A DNA stretch of 6,915 nucleotides from VGWB01 sp964480945 (GTDB lineage Bacteria; Bacteroidota; Ignavibacteria; UBA10030). Made by a program: the position numbers and the translations under genes. The stretch covers positions 1-6,915 of the forward strand of contig CAYZRX010000118.1 in NCBI GenBank assembly GCA_964480945.1. Reading direction: 5' to 3'. Below, piece by piece: positions 1 to 5,707 of this stretch (the stretch's first letter is position 1; each line of letters starts with the position of its first letter). The notes beneath the pieces were generated by a model that worked only from the letters and a program-made list of their open reading frames with translations, made no database searches and was not told the origin of the DNA.

Positions 1-88
1 CCCTGACAAGGGGGAAAGACAAAGGGTGTCGCGGTGCAACTTAGTCACCCCGTAACATCTCCCCGCCTTTTCCCTTCCCTCTTTTCCG

Positions 89-688
89 TCACGCTTCCCT
101 CGGGGAGAAATAGAACCGATCCTCCCAGCTTCGCGGAAAGAGCTTTCGGTATCGTACGTGATACAGGTGCTCTTCGATGAAGGTGAGATCTTCTTCCGCC
201 GTGATCCAGTCTTGGTCAAAAACCCGGAGGTCCACCTTTGCATAGCCCCGTAACGTGATGTCGGTGAGATCGTTCGTCTCGAGGTTGTAGAAGAAGGGGT
301 AGTAGGACATGACAAGGTCGCGCAGCGTCCGATATCGGGGTGATTTGCTCAGCAGGTTGTCGTCGCGTGACTTCGCCACAGACCCCCATTTGCCGCCCTG
401 CTTGTAGACAAAGAGAACGTGGTCGATATCGCGGGCTTCCATGCATACAATGAGAGGTGGGTACCTGTGCTGCGCCAGGATGGCGGCCGCCGCGAGCGCA
501 CCTTCGAAGCAATGGGCTTTCTTCTCCCGGACGACCCTCCTGAACGAGCGCCAGGTCTCCTCGCGTGCATCGAGCTCATCCTGGTTATCGTACTCTATCT
601 CGTTGATCAGAAACTCCTGCACCTTCGCCGGTGAGTTCAGGCGCCGGATCAGGGCTCGCTCATCTTGTGTAAAGTCTGGCTTGAACAT
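89..688 (-). CDS. Hypothetical protein, possibly transglutaminase-like
   Basis: A complete 199-residue protein with no signal peptide or membrane segment, so probably cytoplasmic. Its best-defined block is residues 57-70 (KAHCFEGALAAAAI), a Cys at the start of an alanine-rich helix, followed by DIDHVLFVYK at 87-96 and a conserved-looking stretch around SRDDNLLSKSPRYR (107-120). A Cys opening a helix (C60), then His in a strand (H90) and a following Asp (D109 or D110), is the order of the catalytic triad in transglutaminase-like and papain-like folds. I infer that fold from this arrangement only. The second half is rich in aromatic and charged residues (YYPFFYN at 129-135, RSWEDRFYF at 186-194) and I do not recognise it. 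The ATG at 688 has no clear Shine-Dalgarno sequence; the bases before it read ACACGGCGTC. A pure pyrimidine tract (66-87) lies just past the stop. The gene is separated from its upstream neighbour by 274 bp with hairpin repeats, so it is probably transcribed alone. The reading frame is convincing; the function is tentative. Confidence 0.75.
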   Translation of the reverse strand: MFKPDFTQDERALIRRLNSPAKVQEFLINEIEYDNQDELDAREETWRSFRRVVREKKAHCFEGALAAAAILAQHRYPPLIVCMEARDIDHVLFVYKQGGKWGSVAKSRDDNLLSKSPRYRTLRDLVMSYYPFFYNLETNDLTDITLRGYAKVDLRVFDQDWITAEEDLTFIEEHLYHVRYRKLFPRSWEDRFYFSPREA

Positions 689-731
689 GACGCCGTGTTA
701 AATACTGGAGGTCACCAAAAAAGTACTCCGT

Positions 732-787
732 GTCATGCCGAACTCGATTCGGCATCTATTCAGACCCTGAATCAAGTTCAGGGTGAC
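732..787. repeat. Twin-hairpin intergenic repeat
   Basis: Two perfect 8-bp inverted repeats stand side by side: ATGCCGAA/TTCGGCAT at 735-742 and 748-755, and ACCCTGAA/TTCAGGGT at 764-771 and 777-784, each with a 5-nt loop. The whole block is also an imperfect palindrome. The left 26 bp (732-757) match the reverse complement of the right 26 bp (762-787) at 19 of 26 positions, with four bases between them. It can therefore form either two hairpins or one long stem. It is AT-poor, has no T-run and codes for nothing. It resembles the dispersed palindromic repeats found between genes in many bacterial genomes. Only one copy is in the window, so dispersal is not shown here. Confidence 0.7.
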
Positions 788-860
788 GACCGGATCCACA
801 CCCCGAAATGCTGGCAAAGGATGTTGCATTGATGCATATGACAGGGTTCGACGAAGTTTA

Positions 861-878
861 CCCCGACGAATGTCGGGG
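861..878. repeat. GC-rich hairpin CCCCGAC/GTCGGGG
   Basis: A perfect 7-bp inverted repeat (861-867 and 872-878) with a GAAT loop lies between the MttB-family gene and the gene at 89-688. No U-run follows within a few bases on either strand, so a classical intrinsic terminator is not supported. It may belong to the same repeat cluster as the twin hairpin about 75 bp to its left. The rest of the 689-962 interval holds nothing I can identify. Confidence 0.5.
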
Positions 879-962
879 CTCACCTTGACCGAGTTTTTCT
901 CTTGCGGGTGATTTTCAACACCCTGCTACACCACGGAATAATCGCAGGCTTTAGGGCCAAAA

Positions 963-2306
963 TCAAGGACGCTCAAACACCGGCAGCTTCCCGAGACCGA
1001 ACTGACGTCCGTGGTGTTCCATAATGGTTCTCAACTCACTCTGCACGTTCGCCGAGAGAATGGGTTCTTCCTTCCCTTCCAATAGCCTCTCAACCTCCAG
1101 CGAGGCGCGCTCTGCCAGGGATGGCTTTCCGGACCGAGCCCACTCCTCATAGCCGTCCCGGTTAATGACCTGCGGATACTTCTGCTCGAGCTGGTGCCAT
1201 TGGAGCGTATGGGGGTGGGTCAGAAAATCGATCTCGCTCACGGGATCGGCAAACAGGTCGAGGGCAATCGGTTCGTCACGCTGGCTAATCCCCTCGATGA
1301 GGCGGTACGCCATGCCGCAGATATCGTTGTCGATGACCAGTTTCTCAAAGCTCTGCGTCGACTCGTAATCCATCATTCCTCCCCCCGAGACAACGTTGAT
1401 CCCGGAAAGCGCCGCCAACAGAGCGCCCATTCCCGACTCAAGCCCTGCCTGCGCATCAACGCATTTCGAGTCACTCAGGCCCATGTACGCATGCGTCGGA
1501 AGGCCGAGAGATTTCCCGATCTGGCTGTACGCCGAGTCGATCATCATGGTCTCAATCGCACCCATCGGCGGGTGTGCCGTGCGCATATCGAAGCAGGAGG
1601 GCGAGCCCCCGAAAATGACAGGCGCCCCGGGCATCGCGAGCTGGGTGATGACGACCCCGGCAAGGTTCTCCGCAGTGAGCTGAACGAGCGATCCTGCCAA
1701 CGTCACGGGCGCTGTGGCGCCGGTAAGCGGCATCGAGACAAGCTCCGATGGAACGCCGGCACGGGCACAATCGATNNNNNNNNNNNNNNNNNNNNNNNNN
1801 NNNNNNNNNNNNNNNNNNNNNNNNNNNNNNNNNNNNNNNNNNNNNNNNNNNNNNNNNNNNNNNNNNNNNNNNNNNCTGCTGATGAGTCCCGTGCTCTGGA
1901 AGTGAAAATTCTCAAGCCGCTGGACCAGGCTGGAGAACCGGACAAGGTCCGCCGTAACTGCCTCTCGCTCGGATTGGGTTTTATGATCGAACAACCTGAG
2001 CGCCGCCGACCCCGGATCGAAGTGGACCTCGTCGCCTCCCACGAGGAATGATCTCTCGCCATGAGTGTCATAGAGGGTGATCGTCTTCGGTGCGGTTCCG
2101 AGTGCGCTATGGACGAGCTTCGCCGGAATGAAGGCCCTGCCGGAGGACGCGTCGACTCTTGCTCCCGCATCGAGCAAGAGCCTCGCCGCCTCACGGTTTT
2201 CGACGAAAACTCCGGTTCGTTCCAGAAGCTGATAGCTTTCATCAACGATTTTCTTCCGCAGCGAGTTGCTCAACAGCCCGATCGATGGACGGAGTGGTTC
2301 AATCAT
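963..2306 (-). CDS. MttB-family (trimethylamine/betaine) corrinoid methyltransferase, non-pyrrolysine type, interrupted by assembly gap
   Basis: Homologue of the trimethylamine methyltransferase MttB superfamily (COG5598). Characterised members move a methyl group from a methylated or quaternary amine to the cobalt of a cognate corrinoid protein in the cytoplasm. The N-terminal part (IVDESYQLLERTGV near residues 19-32, then the DAGARVD and FIPAKLV segments) and the C-terminal part (SMPLTGATAPVTLAGSLVQ, GLPTHAYMGLSDSK, DAQAGLESGMG, FEKLVIDNDICGM, FLTHPHT) fit the family in order. The resolved sequence is in one frame with no amber codon, so it looks like a non-pyrrolysine member such as the glycine betaine enzyme MtgB; the substrate cannot be told. 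The ATG at 2306 is preferred because GAGAGGA (2318-2324) precedes it by 11 nt; a GTG at 2345 would add 13 residues. A 100-N run follows residue 143. Family members have about 75-80 residues between the flanking segments, so the model is probably missing more sequence than the 34 codons shown. No corrinoid protein gene is adjacent. Confidence 0.9.
   Translation of the reverse strand: MIEPLRPSIGLLSNSLRKKIVDESYQLLERTGVFVENREAARLLLDAGARVDASSGRAFIPAKLVHSALGTAPKTITLYDTHGERSFLVGGDEVHFDPGSAALRLFDHKTQSEREAVTADLVRFSSLVQRLENFHFQSTGLISXXXXXXXXXXXXXXXXXXXXXXXXXXXXXXXXXXIDCARAGVPSELVSMPLTGATAPVTLAGSLVQLTAENLAGVVITQLAMPGAPVIFGGSPSCFDMRTAHPPMGAIETMMIDSAYSQIGKSLGLPTHAYMGLSDSKCVDAQAGLESGMGALLAALSGINVVSGGGMMDYESTQSFEKLVIDNDICGMAYRLIEGISQRDEPIALDLFADPVSEIDFLTHPHTLQWHQLEQKYPQVINRDGYEEWARSGKPSLAERASLEVERLLEGKEEPILSANVQSELRTIMEHHGRQFGLGKLPVFERP
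1776..1875. other. Assembly gap of 100 N inside the MttB-family gene
   Basis: Exactly 100 unresolved bases, the usual scaffold placeholder. The reading frame happens to continue across it. Judging from remembered spacing in MttB relatives, about 225-240 bp would be expected between the flanking coding segments, so the real gap is probably longer than shown. Confidence 0.97.
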
Positions 2307-2412
2307 GATCGTTAGTTTCCTCTCGAAGTCTTTGATGGTTAGCACTATTCCCGAACAATACTCTCGTGTTCTTCAGACCTCAGCCTCGCCACAAAGCGCA
2401 CCCGACAGGCAA

Positions 2413-2553
2413 ACCCTCTCCTAAAAAGATGGGGGCTTTGAATCGATCGCTCCAGTATTGTGCAAGTGTCGGGCCTGCATATCGTGCGGGCGCCTTCTAT
2501 CCCCTCGGTGTGAAGTCCCTTCCCCTCTTAGGGGAAGGATAGGATGGGGTCTC
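2413..2553. repeat. Hairpin-ended repeat, copy A (downstream of the DUF559 gene)
   Basis: Bases 2413-2527 are a direct repeat of 2993-3108 (copy B), with about 97 of 116 positions matching by hand alignment including one indel. The best-conserved parts are ACCCTCTCCTAA, GGGGGCTTTG, ATCGCTCCAG, GGGCGCCTT and AAGTCCCTTCCCCTC. Copy A ends in a perfect 9-bp hairpin, CCTTCCCCT/AGGGGAAGG (2518-2526 and 2530-2538, loop CTT). The tail to GTCTC at 2553 is an imperfect inverted match (17 of 24) to the left end of copy B, as expected of an element with inverted ends. The left hairpin is degenerate in this copy. The nuclease gene's stop codon lies only 9 bp further on. The remaining bases 2346-2412, upstream of the MttB-family gene, hold no promoter that I can identify confidently. 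Confidence 0.75.
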
Positions 2554-2562
2554 CATCAGGCT

Positions 2563-2937
2563 TCATCTCTTCAAAGAAGATTGAACCTTTTCGTAGATTG
2601 CTTGTTCGACTCCATCACTGTTCGTCAATATCTCGATGTTCGAGAACCGCATAACCTCCAAGCCGTCACCCCGAAGGTCAGCAGAGCGCTTCCTATCTCT
2701 TCGGAGCCCTTCTCGAGTGTAATGCTGACCTCCATCAGCCTCAACGACCAGCTTCGGTTTCACACAAAAGAAGTCCAAGACGTAGTCGCCATACGGAACT
2801 TGTCTTCTGAATTTCAAACCTAGTCTATTGTTACGCAGAAGAGACCAGAGTTTCTTTTCGGCATCTGTCATCTCTCGACGCAATCTGCGGGATTGTGAGA
2901 TGAGCGGTCTGGTGTATTTCGGAAGATGTTTATGCAC
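2563..2937 (-). CDS. DUF559 (Vsr-like) endonuclease-domain protein
   Basis: A complete 124-residue protein of the DUF559 family (PF04480), single small nuclease-like domains related to the very-short-patch-repair endonuclease Vsr and the PD-(D/E)XK fold. The family pattern is clear: an N-terminal basic helix and MTDAEKKLWSLLR (23-35), FRRQVPYGDYVLDFFC (43-58), then VVEADGGQH (64-72) and VMRFSN (95-100). D55, E66, D68 and H72 are the probable metal-site residues. The length is normal for the family and nothing looks truncated. The start is GTG at 2937, with a weak CGGAA about 6 nt upstream; no longer start is available. The gene stands alone between two directly repeated hairpin elements, with 9 bp on its 3' side and about 41 bp on its 5' side. 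This suggests a link between nuclease and repeats. The biological role of the family is not established; DNA cleavage is inferred from fold similarity only. Confidence 0.9.
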   Translation of the reverse strand: MHKHLPKYTRPLISQSRRLRREMTDAEKKLWSLLRNNRLGLKFRRQVPYGDYVLDFFCVKPKLVVEADGGQHYTREGLRRDRKRSADLRGDGLEVMRFSNIEILTNSDGVEQAIYEKVQSSLKR

Positions 2938-2978
2938 GTTGTTCCGAGTTCAACCAGCTTGAAGGGTAGCGCTCTCTT

Positions 2979-3108
2979 GAGACCTCACCCAGACCCTCTC
3001 CTAAGAGGAGAGGGGGCTTTGGATCAATCGCTCCAGCATTACGCAAGTCTCTCGCCTGCACATCGTCCGGGCGCCTTCCATCCTCCTGGTGTCAAGTCCC
3101 TTCCCCTC
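2979..3108. repeat. Hairpin-ended repeat, copy B (upstream of the DUF559 gene)
   Basis: This copy lies in the same orientation as copy A at 2413-2553, with the shared core at 2993-3108. Its left end carries a perfect 9-bp hairpin, CCCTCTCCT/AGGAGAGGG (2994-3002 and 3006-3014, loop AAG). The preceding GAGACCTCACCC is the counterpart of copy A's right end in inverted orientation. After CCCCTC at 3108 it departs from copy A: the right hairpin is absent, and the sequence changes to ACGTTTTTGTGTC and then the N run. Copy B is thus either truncated or broken by the assembly. No terminator T-run follows the hairpin on either strand. Confidence 0.75.
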
Positions 3109-3122
3109 CACGTTTTTGTGTC

Positions 3123-3222
3123 NNNNNNNNNNNNNNNNNNNNNNNNNNNNNNNNNNNNNNNNNNNNNNNNNNNNNNNNNNNNNNNNNNNNNNNNNNNNNN
3201 NNNNNNNNNNNNNNNNNNNNNN
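3123..3222. other. Assembly gap of 100 N beside repeat copy B
   Basis: Exactly 100 unresolved bases, a standard placeholder of unknown true length. It begins 14 bp after the end of the repeat core, so repeat collapse is a likely cause. The 97 bp between the gap and the permease stop (3223-3319) hold only an AT-rich palindrome (TTTGTT/AACAAA) and no gene. Confidence 0.97.
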
Positions 3223-3319
3223 CTGCTGCCTCTCGAGCGGAACGGGCAGGAATGGCGTCTTCCAAATCGAATATTTGTTCAAAACAAAATAGAAGCCTAC
3301 GTTCTTCAGTTAGCACCGT

Positions 3320-4834
3320 TTAGGAATCGGAATTTTGTGGATTGCGACTGCGATCCCCGTTCCGCCAGCGCGTCCAGTAGAAATAGAACGGGAGCGAGAC
3401 GAGCAGAAGCACGATGCCAATGATCGCGTCCCGTGGGTCTTCGATGAGCGTGCTGTACAGAAACCAGCCCGCGCCCGCGACGAAGAGAAGCGTGGCGTAC
3501 GGATAACCCCATGCTTTGTATGGCCGTGGAAGATGCGGCATCTTCTTTCGCAGGATGATCACCGACAACGCCGTCAGTGCGTAAAACACCCAGGATCCAA
3601 AGACAACGTAAGCGGCAATTTGATCGTACGTGCCGCTGAGCGTGAGCAAGATGCTCCAGGCGCCGAGGGTGATGATCGTGACGAACGGCGTCCGGAACCG
3701 CGGGTGCACCTTGCCGAACCCCGGCGCAAAGGTGTGGTCGGCGCCGGCCGCGTACATGGATCGAGCATCGCTTAAGAAGGAGTTGTTGATCGTGCCGAAC
3801 GTCGAGCAGAGGATCCCCACGGTGATCAGCGAGGCCCCGAGAGGCCCGAGGACGATGACAGCAACATCCGCTGCAATGCGGGGTGAGCCGGCCATTTGCT
3901 CGAGCGGCATCACCGAGGCATAGGCGATGTTCACAGAAAGATAGAGGAGAATGACGGTGACCGTGCCGATGATGAGCGAAAGCGGGACATTCCTCTCGGG
4001 TCTCTTGATCTCCCCTGCCGACATCGTGACCGTTGCCCATCCCTCGTACGCCCACAGAGCGGAGATCATCGACAGGCCGAACGCCGATGTCAGCCCCCCC
4101 GTCCAGTGGTCGGGCCACCAGGGGGAGAAGTTTGCGAAATTGACCTTGCCCGACAGAAACACAGCCGCAATCAACGCAAGCAGTGCAGAGACCTTCGCCA
4201 GCGTGAAGATGTTCGTTACCCAGCCGCCGAGCCGTACTCCCCGCACGTTGACGACCGTCGCGATGGCAATGACCAGCATGGCGACGAGCTGCGTCCCCTT
4301 GATTGTCACGTCGAGAGAATGGCCGAAGATGACACCGTGATAAGCGAGGAGGGGGTTCTCCGATCCGATCGAGGGGAAAAAGTAGCCGAGGTACGTCGCG
4401 AACGCAACGGCGATCGCCGCGACGGAGCCCGCGGTGTTGATGAAGAAATGGTTCCAGCTGAACATGTAGCCCCAGATAGGGCTCAGGCTCTCCCGGAGAT
4501 ACACGTACGGTCCGCCAGCCTTCGGAAGCATGGAGCTGAGCTCTGCGACCGTGAGCGCGCCGAAGAGCGACAGCACGCCGCCGAAGGCCCACACGAGCAG
4601 GATGAGTCCCATCGAGTGCAGGTGTCCGGCGATCGTGGCCGGAACGACAAAGATCCCCGAGGCAATAATGGCGCTGAGGTGGATTGCCAGGCCTTCCTTC
4701 AGACCCAAGGCGCGCAGGAGCTGAGGTTCTTTCGATTGGTCTTCCAACGTGGGCTTTCTTGTCAGAAGAAGTGAAGGGTGATGGTAAGGACGGAAATAAG
4801 TATGGGATGACGAGTGCGGCGGAAGCGGTATCAC
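3320..4834 (-). CDS. APC-superfamily amino acid permease (LAT/SteT-like)
   Basis: A polytopic inner-membrane transporter of the amino acid-polyamine-organocation superfamily, with about 12 hydrophobic segments across residues 45-487. The TM1 motif IIASGIFVVP (56-65) is the family's unwound substrate-binding segment. The conserved loop after TM6, ending in EIKRPERNVP (275-284), AGGPYVYLRE (106-115) and the RPYKAWGYP segment (437-445) are typical of the L-type/SteT-like branch, which moves neutral amino acids by exchange or proton symport. The substrate cannot be read from sequence. The GTG at 4834 overlaps the previous stop by four bases (GTGA), which favours translational coupling. However, the first 29 residues are odd (Pro/His/aromatic-rich) and no good ribosome site is at normal spacing; GGAGGAG lies 17 nt upstream. 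A TTG at 4747 would give 475 residues starting just before the conserved part and is a serious alternative. The gene is last in the apparent operon with the DUF6599-like and aldo/keto reductase genes. Confidence 0.9.
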   Translation of the reverse strand: MIPLPPHSSSHTYFRPYHHPSLLLTRKPTLEDQSKEPQLLRALGLKEGLAIHLSAIIASGIFVVPATIAGHLHSMGLILLVWAFGGVLSLFGALTVAELSSMLPKAGGPYVYLRESLSPIWGYMFSWNHFFINTAGSVAAIAVAFATYLGYFFPSIGSENPLLAYHGVIFGHSLDVTIKGTQLVAMLVIAIATVVNVRGVRLGGWVTNIFTLAKVSALLALIAAVFLSGKVNFANFSPWWPDHWTGGLTSAFGLSMISALWAYEGWATVTMSAGEIKRPERNVPLSLIIGTVTVILLYLSVNIAYASVMPLEQMAGSPRIAADVAVIVLGPLGASLITVGILCSTFGTINNSFLSDARSMYAAGADHTFAPGFGKVHPRFRTPFVTIITLGAWSILLTLSGTYDQIAAYVVFGSWVFYALTALSVIILRKKMPHLPRPYKAWGYPYATLLFVAGAGWFLYSTLIEDPRDAIIGIVLLLVSLPFYFYWTRWRNGDRSRNPQNSDS

Positions 4835-5697
4835 CTCGACCGGGCGATATTCTCCTCCAACTCCTTCAAATACTTTTCGCAGAGTGCCCGATCGCCGCAG
4901 CCGACGAGTCCGGCGAGATATCTGTTCTTCAAAAGCATCTGCAGGGTACCGTTGTGTGGATCGCGAACCTCAAACCTTCCCCTCTTACCTTCCGTCACTG
5001 CACCCTTTGGGAGGCCGCCGGCATAGTCATCGAGCGCCTCCTTTGCACGCTCCGGCGACCCTTGCTGAATGATAAACACCTTGAATGGAGCCTTGCCGTC
5101 ATAGGTTGCCACGTACGAATTACTGAGGGCACTGTAGCCCAGAAAATTCTTCGCGATGTACTGCTCGGAGTTTAGCTCCTTTCCACTTGACGGCAGCAAC
5201 CGAAGCGGCCCGGGCCAATCCTCCGGCTGCTTGAGATGTTCCTCCACCTTTTCTCCTATCATCAGCAGAGCGCCCTGTGCCTCTTTCCCGGATTGAAGGG
5301 TTGAAATCTTCACGTAGTACACCCCGCACAGGAAGTTCATCACCCCTTTGTCGACGTAACCCTGTGTGCCGAGATCGATGAAGTGATAATCCGTGTTCCG
5401 CTCCTGGGAGTAGATCCCGAACGCGTCTGCGACCGAACCGTGCTTGTACAGCTCAACCTTGACCTCAAAATCGTCCGACTTCGAATACCGCCCGACATGG
5501 AGGTCAACGAAGTTGTACTCCAGATAAAGATCGGCCGCTCCGTTGATCGCATCCCAGAGATTATCGGGACCGTACGTCGTTTCTTCCGTCAGCTTCCATC
5601 CCGGGATCTTCGGAAAGATGGACGAATCTCCACCGGTACTTACTACCGAGCCGAAGGAGAAGAAAAGCAGAATCGCGGCGGCTGCGAGCGTTCTCAT
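4831..5697 (-). CDS. Exported DUF6599-family-like protein of unknown function
   Basis: A 288-residue protein with a Sec-type signal peptide: MRT, a hydrophobic run at residues 4-20, and probable cleavage near residue 21-24. No lipobox cysteine is present, so it is probably periplasmic and soluble. The mature part opens with FPKIPGWKLTEE (28-39), then YGPDNLWDAINGAADLYLEYNF (42-63), VELYKHGSVADAFGIYSQER (81-100) and CGVYYVKI (124-131). These match the family signature I recall for DUF6599, whose function is unknown. The C-terminal half (FKVFIIQQGSPERAKEALDDYA at 205-226, then RYLAGLVG and a final helix) repeats the order of elements in the first half, suggesting an internal duplication. The ATG at 5697 has AGGA at 5701-5704, only 3 nt away. 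The gene starts 10 bp after the aldo/keto reductase stop and its own stop overlaps a possible permease start, so co-transcription is likely. It may be an accessory partner of the exported reductase; that is inference from position only. Confidence 0.85.
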   Translation of the reverse strand: MRTLAAAAILLFFSFGSVVSTGGDSSIFPKIPGWKLTEETTYGPDNLWDAINGAADLYLEYNFVDLHVGRYSKSDDFEVKVELYKHGSVADAFGIYSQERNTDYHFIDLGTQGYVDKGVMNFLCGVYYVKISTLQSGKEAQGALLMIGEKVEEHLKQPEDWPGPLRLLPSSGKELNSEQYIAKNFLGYSALSNSYVATYDGKAPFKVFIIQQGSPERAKEALDDYAGGLPKGAVTEGKRGRFEVRDPHNGTLQMLLKNRYLAGLVGCGDRALCEKYLKELEENIARSR

Positions 5698-5704
5698 CGA
5701 TCCT
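5698..5704 (-). promoter_or_regulatory. Ribosome binding site of the DUF6599-like gene
   Basis: On the minus strand AGGATCG immediately precedes the ATG at 5697, giving an AGGA core with close spacing inside the 10-bp junction with the aldo/keto reductase gene. It supports this start and re-initiation within one transcript. Confidence 0.5.
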
Positions 5705-5707
5705 GAC

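Noticed and set aside
66..87. 22-nt pyrimidine tract downstream of the gene at 89-688
   Set aside because: In the minus-strand transcript it is a purine tract without a stem before it, so it is not a terminator and no other role can be shown.
906..923. GGGTG/CACCC hairpin as terminator of the MttB-family gene
   Set aside because: The stem is only 5 bp with an 8-nt loop, and no T-run follows on either strand, so termination is not supported.
1194..2051. 285-codon open frame on the plus strand
   Set aside because: It is antisense to the MttB-family gene and runs through the N block, with no recognisable domain.
2413..3108. Possible CRISPR array from the repeated sequence
   Set aside because: There are only two diverged copies, each over 100 bp and separated by a protein-coding gene. 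There are no regular short spacers and no cas genes.
1876..3228. Both N runs are followed by CTGCTG
   Set aside because: Six shared bases at two sites are within chance. It could hint at trimmed adapter or gap-filling artefacts, but nothing else supports this.
2926..3423. 165-codon open frame on the plus strand
   Set aside because: It is made of repeat copy B, the N run and the antisense of the permease 3' end. The peptide encoded by the repeat (PHPDPLLRGEG) is the sort of spurious product such hairpin repeats give.
3306..4592. Long 428-codon open frame on the minus strand
   Set aside because: It overlaps the permease gene in another frame. Its translation is Arg/His/Gly-rich without domain character, while the permease frame has clear family motifs. 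It is a shadow of GC-rich coding sequence.
3896..4774. 292-codon open frame on the plus strand
   Set aside because: It is antisense to the permease, and its highly charged low-complexity translation is typical of the reverse frame of a membrane protein gene.
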